In this document: piece after piece, positions 20,608-29,796 of the stretch
How positions within the stretch are numbered: the stretch's first letter is position 1
Layout: every line of letters starts with the position of its first letter
NCBI RefSeq assembly: GCF_001311845.1
Contig: NZ_BBCC01000023.1
Location: 1-52,789 of the forward strand
Length of the DNA stretch: 52,789 bases
Source: Desulfosarcina cetonica JCM 12296
GTDB lineage: Bacteria; Desulfobacterota; Desulfobacteria; Desulfobacterales; Desulfosarcinaceae
Reading direction: 5' to 3'
Program-made: the position numbers and the translations under genes
Notes under the pieces: model-generated
Told to the model about the DNA's origin: nothing
The model's database searches: none
What the model saw: the letters and a program-made list of their open reading frames with translations, nothing else

Positions 20608-20802
20608 GGAGATCTCTCCCTCCGGTTTTCCGTAAGACCCAACGAGAACGGATCGGTCACAATCCATTTCGGCGGGGGCCCCAAAAGCGTGAACGACCTG
20701 CCGATGACCGAAGGGTGGAACGATGCCGTGCGGATGTGCCCGCCGCGCAAGGAAATCCTTGATGGCTCCTGGACGTTCCCGCGCATCGAGCCCGTTAAAT
20801 AA
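20608..20802 (+). pseudogene. C-terminal remnant of another DUF1254/DUF1214 protein
   Basis: A frame in phase with, but separated by a stop (20605-20607) from, the end of paralogue 3 encodes VRPNENGSVTIHFGGGPKSV, then NDLPMTEGWNDAVRMCPPRK and EILDGSWTFPRIEPVK, stopping at 20802. This is the last ~60 residues of a DUF1254/DUF1214-type protein with no N-terminal part in the window. It is a decayed extra copy. Confidence 0.65.
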
Positions 20803-20837
20803 TCACGGTTCTTCCTTCTTAAATCAAAGGAGAAGAA

Positions 20838-20945
20838 ATGCGTCTTCGCGGCAAGACCATGAAAATCAACGGTCTCAACCTGAACGTTCTCATCGAAGGA
20901 GAAGGTGAACCCGTACTCCTCCATTTTAAGTCAAAAAAGAGGTAG
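20838..20945 (+). pseudogene. N-terminal stub of an alpha/beta hydrolase
   Basis: 35 codons from ATG 20838 behind AAAGGAG read MRLRGKTMKINGLNLNVLIE and then GEGEPVLLHF. This resembles the first two strands of an alpha/beta hydrolase just before the HGxP oxyanion motif. The frame then stops at 20945. The body of the enzyme is absent, so this is a truncated remnant. The next start (20948) follows the stop by two bases, so the stub may survive as a translation leader. Confidence 0.5.
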
Positions 20946-20947
20946 TC

Positions 20948-22802
20948 ATGCTTAAGCATATCGGAACAGTGTTGCTGGGCTTGGGTCTGCTCGTTTTTTC
21001 AAGTACCACCGATGCCAAACAAGAAGAGCGCGTACCCTCTTCCCGCTATATGGGCGGTCCGGCGGAATTGGTGACGGCGCCAAACGGTGCGATCACCAAT
21101 TCCGAAGCCCTGCAGAAACTACCTGGAATCATGTATCTGAAGCCCACCACCCAAAAGGTGGCCGAAGGGGTCTGGTGCATCGGCGGGTATTCGGTGGCCA
21201 ACACGTCGGTCATCGAGGCCGAGGACGGTTTGATCGTTTACGACACGGGCGACAACGATGAAGAGGCCCGCCACATCCGCGCGGCCATCGAGAAGATCAG
21301 CGACAAGCCCATCAAGGTGATTATCTACAGCCACTCCCATTATGCCCTGGGTGCCGGTGCCCTGGTGGACAACCCCGAGGATGTCATGGTGATCGGCCAC
21401 CCCACGCTGAACGACACCGTGCAGGCCAATCTGAGGGGCGGCGGGCCCCATCGGTGTATGGTGAAATCGGCCCTGTCCTGACCGCCAGGGCCGTGGTCCA
21501 GATGAATAATTTTCTGCCGGAGGAGGGACCGGATGCCCGGTTGGGCGGCGTGATCCCCTTCGGTTTGCCCACCAGCCATCTGCCGGCAACGGTGACGCCG
21601 GAACATGGGGAAACCATGGATGTACTGGGCATCAAGATGCAGTTTTTCACCAAGTATATCTCCGATGATCACAACCTGACGGTCTGGATTCCGGAAAAGG
21701 GTATTGTCCTGAATAACTTCTTCTGGCCGGGAACCCCGAATCTCTACACCTTGCGCGGCGGCGTGTACCGGGATCCCCGGACCTGGCGCGACGGTCTGGC
21801 CATGATGCGGGACCTGCAGCCGACCATTCTCCTGAACACCCACGCGCGTGCCGTGGTCGGCAAGGAGGAGGTGCTGAAACGGCTCAACGGCTACATGGAC
21901 AAGATCACCTTGACCTTCGACCAAACACTGCGCGGCATACTGGGCGGTCGGGGGCCTGACGAGATATCCCATGAGATATACTACCCGCCCCACCTGAATG
22001 AAATTCTTGAAAACGCCGAAGTCTATGGCGAAAGCGCTCATTTTCCGGCCGCGGTCTACCAGTATGCCATCGGTTGGTTCGATAACGACGTCACCAAGCT
22101 GTTCAAGATTCACCCCAAGGAAGAAGCCAGGCGCATGGTCGCCCTCATGGGCGGCCGTGACAACGTCATTTCCGCCGCTAAAAAAGCCCTGGAGCAGAAG
22201 GAATACGCCTGGGCCGCCCAGGTCATTCAATACGCCTACAGGCTGGATCCCATGGATAAGGACGTGCGCCAGTTAAAGGCAGACATCCTGCGCAAACTCG
22301 GCCAGCTCACCACCGGGTCCATCCCCCGGGCGTTTCTGCTCTCCGAGGCCCGTGCTTTGGAGGGAGACGTAACGATTCCGCGCCTGATTCCCCCTGCGCC
22401 TGAAAATATCGCTGGATCGCCCACGACCTTTGTGGATTTCTTCCGGGTGCGTATCGACCCCAAAAAGAGTCAGGACACGGATCAGGTATTGGAATTCGTC
22501 TTTACCGATGCGGGCAAGCCGGCCGTGGGACTGCACGTGCGCCGGGGGATTGCGGAGTATATCCCCGTCCCGGCGGATTACTACCGCGAGGCGGATTTCG
22601 TGGTGAAGCTGGATTCCGGAACCTGGGCAACGCTTTATCTCAGCTCGCTGGACCTGGGAGAAGCCATCGACTCGAAAGCGGTTGAATTGGAAAAAGGAAA
22701 AAAGATGAACTTATCAAGGTTTTTGAGATGTTTGACCGTTTTCAACCGGCAAAAAATGTCACCGTTCCGGCGCTGGATAACATGAGCCATATGGTTAGAT
22801 AG
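20948..22802 (+). CDS. Exported alkyl-sulfatase-like metallo-beta-lactamase-fold protein, frame-broken twice
   Basis: About 618 residues restored, with a signal peptide (VLLGLGLLVFSSTTDAK). The architecture is that of SdsA1/BDS1 alkyl sulfatases: a metallo-beta-lactamase fold (GVWCIGGYSVANTSVIEAED, GLIVYDTGDNDEE), an alkyl-sulfatase dimerisation region (KRLNGYMDKITLTFDQTLRG, SAHFPAAVYQYAIGWFDND, EYAWAAQVIQYAYRLDP) and an SCP2-like C-terminus. The metal motif is unusual: normal enzymes have HSHxDH, but here it is YSHSHYALGAG, so the Asp and third His are missing. The later His-rich motif is also changed (LLNTHARAVVG). The frame breaks at about 21446 (a CCCC run) and about 22698 (an A6 run); the normal end is FDRFQPAKNVTVPALDN to 22802. 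It may be a distinct hydrolase or a pseudoenzyme. Confidence 0.82.
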
Positions 22803-22896
22803 TGTCCATTCAGAAATGTCCAATTTGCCCGAGATCGGGTTTTTTACGGATCCGTGAAGATCGACGTCATTCTTTTAATCATGAGAGGAGCCCGAG

Positions 22897-23920
22897 GTGA
22901 AACGTAATTTTTGGTTTTTGGCCGTCTTGATTTGCTTGATCGCATGGGCCGTCTTGTTTCCGGCGGGGGCGGCCCATGCGGTAGAGGGCGGGTCCGGGGT
23001 TTACGCGCTGGGGCTTGTGGGCCCCCAGGCGGGCATCATGCCCGAGCCGGGCACTTATGTCGGCTACAATCTATACTATTACAAGGGTGACACCACGACC
23101 CCTGTTTCCGCCTCGGGTAAGGTCCAAATCCCCGGCACCGGCTTCGAGCTTCCCGCGCAGTTGACCGGAAGTGTTGACACGGAGGCCGAGTCCTACGCCC
23201 ATATCGTCACGCTGACCTACGTCTTCGATGCGGACATTCTAGGCGGGCGGCCCGGTGTGAGCGTGTGGTTGCCCTATGTCGACTCGGATCTCACGTTGCG
23301 TGGCAGCGGGGTCTTGTCGTTGACCGGACCCTTGGGCGGCACCTACGACATCCCTTTCGGCGGACGTGCCGACGCCAGTGAGACGGACATCGGCGATACG
23401 ACCTTCATCGGCATGCTGCTGGCACGCCGGATTTCTACACTATATGACCACGCTCAACGTGTACGCCCCGACCGGCGACTACGACAAGAATCGTTTGATC
23501 AATGCGGGTAGGAACCATTGGGCGATAGAACCCATGCTGTCGGTGACGTATCTGAATGAAGATGTCGGGCTGGAACTTTCCGGTGCGGCAGGCATCACCT
23601 TCAATTTCGAGAACACGGACACGGACTACGAATCAGGGGATGAGTTTCATCTCGACCTCGCGGTGATCCAGCATTTGTCGGAGAACTTCCACCTTGGTTT
23701 CGTTGGTTATGCATATCAGCAACTCAGCGGAGACAGCGGCCGGGGCGCCCCCGAGGACTTCAAGGGGCGGGTGTACGCTTGGGGGCCGACGGTCGGCGGG
23801 ATGATCTCGCTGGGGGATACATCCAACCTCTACCTCAAGGCGCGTTATTACAATGAGTTCGATGCCAAAAACCGCCTCGAGGGCGACGTGTGGCTTTTTA
23901 CCGCGACGGTGAATTTCTAA
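22897..23920 (+). CDS. MetA/SphA-like outer-membrane barrel (phenol-degradation family), frame-broken
   Basis: A GTG start at 22897 follows GAGGAG; the signal peptide ends AGAAHAVEG. Restored length is about 340 residues. The barrel carries the family pattern (HAGFLHYMTTLNVYAPTGDY, NHWAIEPMLSVTYLNED, ELSGAAGITFNFENTDTDYE) and ends in Phe (WLFTATVNF), as outer-membrane porins do. Members near catabolic genes are thought to import hydrophobic compounds. The frame break at about 23420 needs one extra or two missing bases. It is placed right after the alkyl-sulfatase-like gene. Confidence 0.83.
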
Positions 23921-23956
23921 CGCCAGGCAGGTCGGGAAGAATCACGCATGGTGCGG

Positions 23957-24086
23957 ATGAGAAGCATGCAGAAGATAAGTCGGGTATTTGGTGTTATTGC
24001 TTGTGGTCGTTTCCGGCGGCGCCAAGACGGCCGACAGCTACGATTTTCCCATGGTCATGAACCGCAAGACCATCTTTTGGGCCTGA
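23957..24086 (+). CDS. Possible small exported peptide or remnant, frame-broken
   Basis: ATG 23957 begins MRSMQKISRVF. In the adjacent frame a hydrophobic stretch (VLLLVVVSGGAKTADSYDF) continues to a stop at 24086, giving a ~42-residue peptide with a signal-like N-terminus if one extra G near 23989 is discounted. In the uncorrected frame the tail is Arg/His-rich and unconvincing. It could be the stump of an exported gene. I have no family match. Confidence 0.25.
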
Positions 24087-24126
24087 ACGAAGAGAACCCG
24101 AAGATACAGTGAAACAGTGTGAAGCC

Positions 24127-24908
24127 ATGAGAAAAGTATTTTTCGTTATACTGGTCTTTTTGCTGGCGGTTCCGGCCGGTGCCGATACCACCCGGCCGGT
24201 GCACATCGTCCGTTTCAACGATTACGCGTCAGGATCCGAGGAAGACTGGCTGCTCGGAAAGGGCTTTCAGTTCGAGCAAGATGCCAAGCGCCGTAACTAT
24301 ATCGATCTGGAGGTGGCCGATGACCGTCTCATTATCGAAGCCAAACGGCCTGCTTTCGGCATCCTGACAAACGAAACCGTGAACGTCCCCACATTCAGCA
24401 GCGTGGAAATCGATTGGGGGGTCAACACCTTTCCCGAAGGCGCCTCCTATGAGCAGGGGATTCGCAACGAAGCCATCATGGTGATTTTTTTTCTTGGCGA
24501 CGAGCGCCAACCCAGCGGTGCCCTGTTCATTCCCGACTGTCCCTACTTCGTCGCCCTTTTCCTCTGTCACGGTGACGACCGTGTGACGCATCCGTATGTG
24601 GGATCTTATTTCAAAAAGAGTGGCCGGTATGTTTGTGGCGACCGCCCCGCTATCGGCCAGGTGATTACGACGCGCTTTGACCTATTGGCCGCGTACCGTT
24701 CCTATTTCGATAAGGAGGGCGACGACGACCCTGCCATATCGGGGATTGCCCTGGCGCTGGACACCAAAAAAGCGGCAGCGCCGGCCGGTCTTCAGCGTTT
24801 ATTCGCGAGATTCGTATTTATTGATGACGGGGGAAATGACCGTTGCGCCGAAACGGAACGGGTTCGCTGGAAATCTATCGGTTTCTCGAGAAAAAAAAAC
24901 CGACATAA
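24127..24908 (+). CDS. Exported DUF3047-like protein, 3' end uncertain
   Basis: The signal peptide is VFFVILVFLLAVPAGADTT, from ATG 24127. The body resembles DUF3047 proteins (IVRFNDYASGSEEDWLLGKG, VEIDWGVNTFPEGASYEQG, RNEAIMVIFFLG, ISGIALALDT). The uninterrupted frame runs to 25095, about 160 bases into the next gene, with a low-complexity tail. I judge that one base is lost at about 24845-24865; the other frame then ends SLEIYRFLEKKKPT at 24908. That places the stop just before the next ribosome site. Function is unknown. Two Cys pairs in the middle (DCPYFVALFLCHG, YVCGDRP) may form disulfides. Confidence 0.6.
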
Positions 24909-24937
24909 TCATGAATCAAGAGAGAAAGGAAACCAAG

Positions 24938-25963
24938 ATGGTACGCAAGTTCATATTAATGGCGGTCGCAATCCTGCTTCTTTCCGGCAGCGCACATGCG
25001 TTGGATCCGATTCCCCAGGAATCCGGGTTCAGCGGTTTCGTGCGCGCCGGTGCCGGCATCCTCAAGTACAAGAGCAACATGGTTGCCGGGAATAACTTCA
25101 TGGATGTGGGTACTGAAAGAATCGACAGCCTGACCGATGAGCCCGATTCAGATACGACGGGAATGGGGATGCTCAATTTCGAGTTGGCCTACACCCTTTC
25201 CGCCACACGGACCCAGTTCACCCTGGGGTCCCAACTCGAAGACATCGCCCAGCTGCAGTTGGGTCAGCAGTTGGCGATCAAGCAGGAATTGCCCGACAAG
25301 AGCATCATCATGGCCGGCTTCCTGTTCTCGGGCATTCCCACCGAGGTGTGGAAGGATCCCTACGTGACCGACAGCCCCCGCCAGGAAACGGATCGCGACT
25401 CCGCCGGCGCCCGGTTGGTGTTCGACCGCATTCTGGGTTCGAAATTCGAGCTGCGGTATACCTTCCGCAATATCGAGATCGACGATGAAGCCAGCGGCAG
25501 GGCACTGGGATTATCACGTGCCCAGCGGGACCTGCTGCGCCGCGACGGAACCGACCATTGGCTGGATTTGAACTATCGGTTCACCTTTCAGCAGCGGCAT
25601 GTGTTGATTCCCAGCATCACCTATTTCGTGAACGACCGGGACGGTGATGCCATGAGCAACGAGGGGCTCGATTTCCAGCTGACCTACCTCTTTTTCAATG
25701 ATCCGCTTACCCTGGTCGTCAATGGACGCATCGGCGCGGCCGATTATGACCGAACCAACCCCATTTACGGCAGAACCCGGGAAGACGATCGCTTTGGTGC
25801 GGACGTTCAGGTCTACTACAAGAACCCGTTCGGCTGGGAGCCTTTCGGGTTTAACGATTTCAGCGTGTTCGCCATGGGGACATACTGGATGACCGATGCC
25901 AATATCGATTTCTACGATACGGAAGTGACTGTCGCCCTGGCTGGTATGATGGTTCGTTTCTGA
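24938..25963 (+). CDS. DUF2860-like outer-membrane protein
   Basis: 341 residues from ATG 24938 after AAAGGA. An upstream ATG at 24911 would add a charged N-terminus before the signal peptide (FILMAVAILLLSGSAHA). The mature part is a beta-barrel with repeated amphipathic strands (FVRAGAGILKYKSNMVAG, SATRTQFTLGSQLEDIAQL, FELRYTFRNIEIDDEA, VLIPSITYFVND) ending in VALAGMMVRF, the terminal-Phe signature. This layout is that of the DUF2860 family; no substrate is known. Its stop overlaps the next start (TGATG), so translation is coupled to the Omp85-like gene. Confidence 0.75.
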   Translation: MVRKFILMAVAILLLSGSAHALDPIPQESGFSGFVRAGAGILKYKSNMVAGNNFMDVGTERIDSLTDEPDSDTTGMGMLNFELAYTLSATRTQFTLGSQLEDIAQLQLGQQLAIKQELPDKSIIMAGFLFSGIPTEVWKDPYVTDSPRQETDRDSAGARLVFDRILGSKFELRYTFRNIEIDDEASGRALGLSRAQRDLLRRDGTDHWLDLNYRFTFQQRHVLIPSITYFVNDRDGDAMSNEGLDFQLTYLFFNDPLTLVVNGRIGAADYDRTNPIYGRTREDDRFGADVQVYYKNPFGWEPFGFNDFSVFAMGTYWMTDANIDFYDTEVTVALAGMMVRF

Positions 25964-27276
25964 TGCCGTCCGCCGTTCCGTTGATGCGCGCCATTGCCGT
26001 CAGAGGCGTCTTATGCCTGGTCCTGCTCGTGGGATTTCCACCTGTTGCAGCGTCATTGGAAATCCTCGCCGGACCGGACGGGCAGGTATCGGCGCAGTCG
26101 CTGAGCCTGCCCTATGCCTTCTACAATGAGAACTTCGGTACCGCCGTGGGCTATGTTTACGGTACCGTCGGATTTCCACAGCGGCAATCCTCGTTGTTGG
26201 CGACGGTGATGGCCGGCACCAAGGGGTCGGCCATGGGGTTCTTGATCGGCCGGGATTTGCGGCTCCCCTGGTCGGAACGCCTCTTCCTGGATCCGGTGGT
26301 ATCGGTCGGCTATTTCAAGGAGAACGATTTATACATCGACGGCAACCTTGAGTATGCGGATTCCAGGGCCGGCGGCAACGATTCCGACGAATCCGATTTC
26401 ATCACCGGCGACGGATGGGACAACTACTTACGCCTGACCTTCAAGTACCTGCTGCCCATCGGACGCGGCTGTGAGAGCGTTGTGGATGTGTGCCGTATCG
26501 ATCGGGGAATGCCGATGCAGACCAAGGCGTACCCCTTTTCGTTGAATCCGCTGAAAAGCGGCAAGTCCTATCTGGAATTAAGACCGTTCTATCGGTCTCA
26601 ATCCATCGCGGGCGACCGTTTTGAGGAAGAAGTCAGGACCAACGGCGTCAATCTCGGCCTGTTCTGGGACAACCGTGATTTCGTTCCCAACCCGTCCCGC
26701 GGCTTCTCGGTGCGGACCAAGGTCTCCAGGGATTTCGGCGGACTGGACAGCTCCGGATCATGGACCAATGTGGATGGCGAGCTTGACGCCTATATCCCCT
26801 TGGGTGCCACCCGCTATCTGCGGCAACAGGTGATCGGCGTCAACTTCTGGACCGCCTACTCCCCGTCATGGGAGGTGCAGGCCGATGGCAGTATCGATAA
26901 CCGCCCGCCGGCCTACACCGGCGCGACCCTCGGCGGCATGTGGAAATTGCGCGGTTATCCCTCCCAGCGGTTCAGCGACAAGGCCGCCGTCTACTACGGG
27001 TTGGAGTGGCGACTGATTCCCCGCTGGAATCCGTTTTCCCGGTCCGCGTGGCTGCAGCGGCATCTGGGCATCCAATGGATCCAGCTGGTGCCGTTTTGTG
27101 AACTGGGACGGGTGGCACCCTCCTGGAACCTGGGCGAACTGCACCGGGACATGAAATGGAGCCTCGGCCTTGGCATACGGGCCTGGGCCAAGGGAATCGT
27201 TGCCCGCATCGATGCGGCCTCATCCGAGGAGGGATTCAAAATCCAGATGATGGTCGGGCAGCCCTTTCAGTTCTGA
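25963..27276 (+). CDS. Omp85/surface-antigen barrel without POTRA domains
   Basis: 437 residues with a signal peptide (GVLCLVLLVGFPPVAASLE) and a C-terminal bacterial-surface-antigen (BamA/D15) barrel. The motifs NLGLFWDNRDFVPNPSRGFS and LGGMWKLRGYPSQRFSDKAA resemble the conserved barrel segments of Omp85 proteins; the last residue is Phe. There is no room for POTRA repeats before the barrel, unlike BamA, TamA or FhaC. Such short members include lipid-linked barrels and the barrel half of patatin autotransporters. A patatin lipoprotein lies 2.5 kb downstream. It is coupled to the DUF2860-like gene. Confidence 0.8.
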   Translation: MPSAVPLMRAIAVRGVLCLVLLVGFPPVAASLEILAGPDGQVSAQSLSLPYAFYNENFGTAVGYVYGTVGFPQRQSSLLATVMAGTKGSAMGFLIGRDLRLPWSERLFLDPVVSVGYFKENDLYIDGNLEYADSRAGGNDSDESDFITGDGWDNYLRLTFKYLLPIGRGCESVVDVCRIDRGMPMQTKAYPFSLNPLKSGKSYLELRPFYRSQSIAGDRFEEEVRTNGVNLGLFWDNRDFVPNPSRGFSVRTKVSRDFGGLDSSGSWTNVDGELDAYIPLGATRYLRQQVIGVNFWTAYSPSWEVQADGSIDNRPPAYTGATLGGMWKLRGYPSQRFSDKAAVYYGLEWRLIPRWNPFSRSAWLQRHLGIQWIQLVPFCELGRVAPSWNLGELHRDMKWSLGLGIRAWAKGIVARIDAASSEEGFKIQMMVGQPFQF

Positions 27277-27357
27277 CCACCGGCTCAGTGGCATGCAAAC
27301 GCGATCGATTGACAACGGTCATATCCAATCTCAAAAAAAATTTGCGGAGGCTTAACG

Positions 27358-28203
27358 ATGAGAAGAAAACGGATGGCGATCATTTCCGTTTTGGCGTTAA
27401 TGGCGCTTTTTATTCCCTTGGTTCCGGTTTGGACCATTGATGCGGCGGCAACGGATGCGGAGGCCGATCTCGCCCAGGAGCTGACCAATCCCCTGGCCGA
27501 TCTGATGACGATTCCGATCCAGGTCAACTACGACCAGGACATCGGTCCCGCCGATGCGGGCGAAAGGTGGCAGATCAACATCCAACCGGTGATTCCGTTT
27601 CATCTGAATGAACGCTGGAACCTGATTTCACGGACAATTGTGCCTGTGATCCAGCAGGATGACATCTTTCCGGGTGAAGGGTCTCAGTTCGGCCTGGGGG
27701 ATACCAGCCTGAGCCTCTTTCTTTCACCGAAGAAACCCACGGCCAACGGCCTGCTATGGGGTGTCGGCCCGATTCTGCTCCTGCCGACGGCAACGGATTC
27801 GCTGCTTGGCGGAGAGAAGTGGGGCGCGGGGCCCGCCGCGGTGCTGTTGACCATGCGGGGGCCGTGGACCATGGGCCTGCTGGCCAATCATGTCTGGTCC
27901 TTTGCCGGCGACAGCGACCGATCGGACATCAGCAACACCCTCATCCAACCCTTCGTGTCCCACACCTGGTCGAACGCATGGACCCTGTCGGTTCAATGCG
28001 AAAGCACCTACAACTGGGAAACGGAAGACTGGTCGGTGCCGGTCAATGCCGCCGTTTCCAAGCTGGTCTATTGGGGCAAGTTGCCGGTGAGCTTGCAGGC
28101 CGGTGTCGGCTACTGGCTGGAGGCCCCCGAGACCGGACCCGAAGGATGGCGCTTCAGATTCCAGGCGAATTTCGTGCTCCCCAACCTGTTCAGCGGGAAA
28201 TGA
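27358..28203 (+). CDS. Outer-membrane channel-like protein, neuromedin-U-type family
   Basis: 281 residues after a GGAGG site. The signal peptide is LALMALFIPLVPVWTIDAAA. The protein consists of beta strands with the pattern of small outer-membrane transporters sometimes annotated as neuromedin-U-like (DLAQELTNPLADLMTIPIQV, IQPVIPFHLNERWNLISRTI, FGLGDTSLSLFLSPK, WGVGPILLLPTATDSLLG). It is the fourth barrel within 5.3 kb on the same strand. Substrate unknown. Confidence 0.78.
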   Translation: MRRKRMAIISVLALMALFIPLVPVWTIDAAATDAEADLAQELTNPLADLMTIPIQVNYDQDIGPADAGERWQINIQPVIPFHLNERWNLISRTIVPVIQQDDIFPGEGSQFGLGDTSLSLFLSPKKPTANGLLWGVGPILLLPTATDSLLGGEKWGAGPAAVLLTMRGPWTMGLLANHVWSFAGDSDRSDISNTLIQPFVSHTWSNAWTLSVQCESTYNWETEDWSVPVNAAVSKLVYWGKLPVSLQAGVGYWLEAPETGPEGWRFRFQANFVLPNLFSGK

Positions 28204-28278
28204 CGCTTGAACCGGAATCGATGGCGATCGTCGATGGGTCGCGGTGGCCATTTCAAGAGGAAGAAAGGAGACTTTCCA

Positions 28279-28463
28279 ATGAAAAAGAGAAAGACAAGTT
28301 GCGAACGGATGGTTCCTATCCGTGCCAAGGGGCTGAAATCGTTGCGGAGCTGCGGAATCGAGACGGAAAGATCAACCGTGCAAGCCTCGGCAGCGCCATA
28401 ACCGTCGGCGATCGTCTTCGCCGGATCGTCAGTCCTGACGATTCGCACCGGATCAGGCAGTAA
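28279..28463 (+). CDS. Possible small cytoplasmic protein, frame-broken
   Basis: ATG 28279 has an AAAGGAG ribosome site. The uncorrected frame stops after 40 codons at 28401. The neighbouring frame reads NEKEKDKLRTDGSYPCQGAE and then IVAELRNRDGKINRASLGSA, ending at 28463. The second looks more protein-like, and one base missing from an A run just after the ATG would join them into a ~61-residue protein. No family recognised. Confidence 0.35.
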
Positions 28464-28515
28464 TCATTTTCTTTCGATATTGATAGAATCAACCGCGCAA
28501 GGAGAGAACCCCACG

Positions 28516-29796
28516 ATGAGACCCCATGTTGGCCTGTTATTTTCGATGGTAATGGCAATCATCATGATCAGCCTGCTTTGTGGCTGCTTTTTTCGGGATT
28601 TAAAAAATGATCTGGCCGAATACGATGCCTCATACGCCCTTGTGGGAAAGATTCTCAATCTCAACGAAGAGCAGCAGGGCAAGGTTATTGTTATTTTGTA
28701 TTCAGAGGAAGCGGACGGCCGCCGAAGTCCGATAAGCTGCGTGTTTCCAGAGGATTCGGGACATTTTTCTTTTTTGGTGAAACCGGGCGTCTACCATTTA
28801 AAGGCCTTCGAGGACAGCAATGAAAACTTCGATCATGACCCGGGAGAATATGCGGGGGAATTCAGCGATCCGATTCGAATCACACCCGTTGAAGCAAATA
28901 CAGCGGGGAAGGTCAAAAGAGCCCGCCAGAATCTGGACATCCAACTTTCCCCGAAGCAAACCTTCATCGATGACCTGGACAAGCTGAGCGACCTTGCGAT
29001 CGAGCAAATGCCTGTTTTCAAGCTCGGTGTGATCAAAAAACTCAATGATGGCCTTTTCGATGAAGCCAATGGAAGCATCGGTTATTGGAAGCCGCTGGCC
29101 TTCATCAAGCAGTTCGGTGTCGGCATTTATTTTACAGAGCCATTTGATCCGAAGCGGATTCCGGTCCTTTTTGTCCATGGTGCCACCGGTACTCCCGCAG
29201 GATGGCAGGATATTGTCGACCAACTGGACAAAAAACGATATCAACCGTGGTTTTACTATTATCCATCCGGTATCCGTCTGGATGTCGCCGCTGAAATCCT
29301 GCATGGGTTGATTCAAACGTTGCATGATCAATACCGGTTCGATCGCCTTTATATCACCGCCCACAGCATGGGAGGGCTCGTTTCCAGGGCGGCGATCCTG
29401 CCCACCCCCACCCACCTTGCGCCGTCCTACGTGAAGCTGTTTGTTTCCATGTCAACACCCTGGGGCGGGGTTCGGATGGCGGGAAAAGGCGCCGAAAAGG
29501 CGCCTACGGCCATTCCCTGCTGGCATGATTTGGCGCCGGGCAGCGAATTCATCCGTACGATTTACAGCCGATCCCTTTCCCCGGATATCCCTTTTTATCT
29601 ACTTTTCAGCTACAAGGGAAATTGCAGTCTGTTCATGGAAAACAACGACGAAACCATCGAGCTGAAAAGTCTGTTGGACTACCGGGCGCAAGACGATGCC
29701 GCGGGGATCTATGGCTTCAACGAGGGGCATGCGAGCATACTAACCAGCCATGAAACCATCGTGCGTTATCTGGAGGTGTTAAAATCTGTTCAATGA
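28516..29796 (+). CDS. Alpha/beta-hydrolase (lipase-like) lipoprotein
   Basis: 426 residues from ATG 28516, which has AGGAGA upstream; a frame from 28480 exists without a good site. A lipobox (ISLLCGC) follows the hydrophobic N-terminus. Residues about 30-140 form an N-terminal beta domain. The hydrolase starts at about 215 with VLFVHGATGTPAGWQDIV, followed by the nucleophile elbow AHSMGGLVSRAA and a C-terminal GHASILTSHETIVRYL that supplies the His. The fold resembles triacylglycerol or PGAP1-like lipases. It is probably anchored in the envelope with access to lipids. The stop overlaps the patatin start (ATGA). Confidence 0.85.
   Translation: MRPHVGLLFSMVMAIIMISLLCGCFFRDLKNDLAEYDASYALVGKILNLNEEQQGKVIVILYSEEADGRRSPISCVFPEDSGHFSFLVKPGVYHLKAFEDSNENFDHDPGEYAGEFSDPIRITPVEANTAGKVKRARQNLDIQLSPKQTFIDDLDKLSDLAIEQMPVFKLGVIKKLNDGLFDEANGSIGYWKPLAFIKQFGVGIYFTEPFDPKRIPVLFVHGATGTPAGWQDIVDQLDKKRYQPWFYYYPSGIRLDVAAEILHGLIQTLHDQYRFDRLYITAHSMGGLVSRAAILPTPTHLAPSYVKLFVSMSTPWGGVRMAGKGAEKAPTAIPCWHDLAPGSEFIRTIYSRSLSPDIPFYLLFSYKGNCSLFMENNDETIELKSLLDYRAQDDAAGIYGFNEGHASILTSHETIVRYLEVLKSVQ

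Noticed and set aside
25963..27276. BamA proper
   Set aside because: No POTRA domains ahead of the barrel, and it is not next to lpx, fabZ or skp genes.
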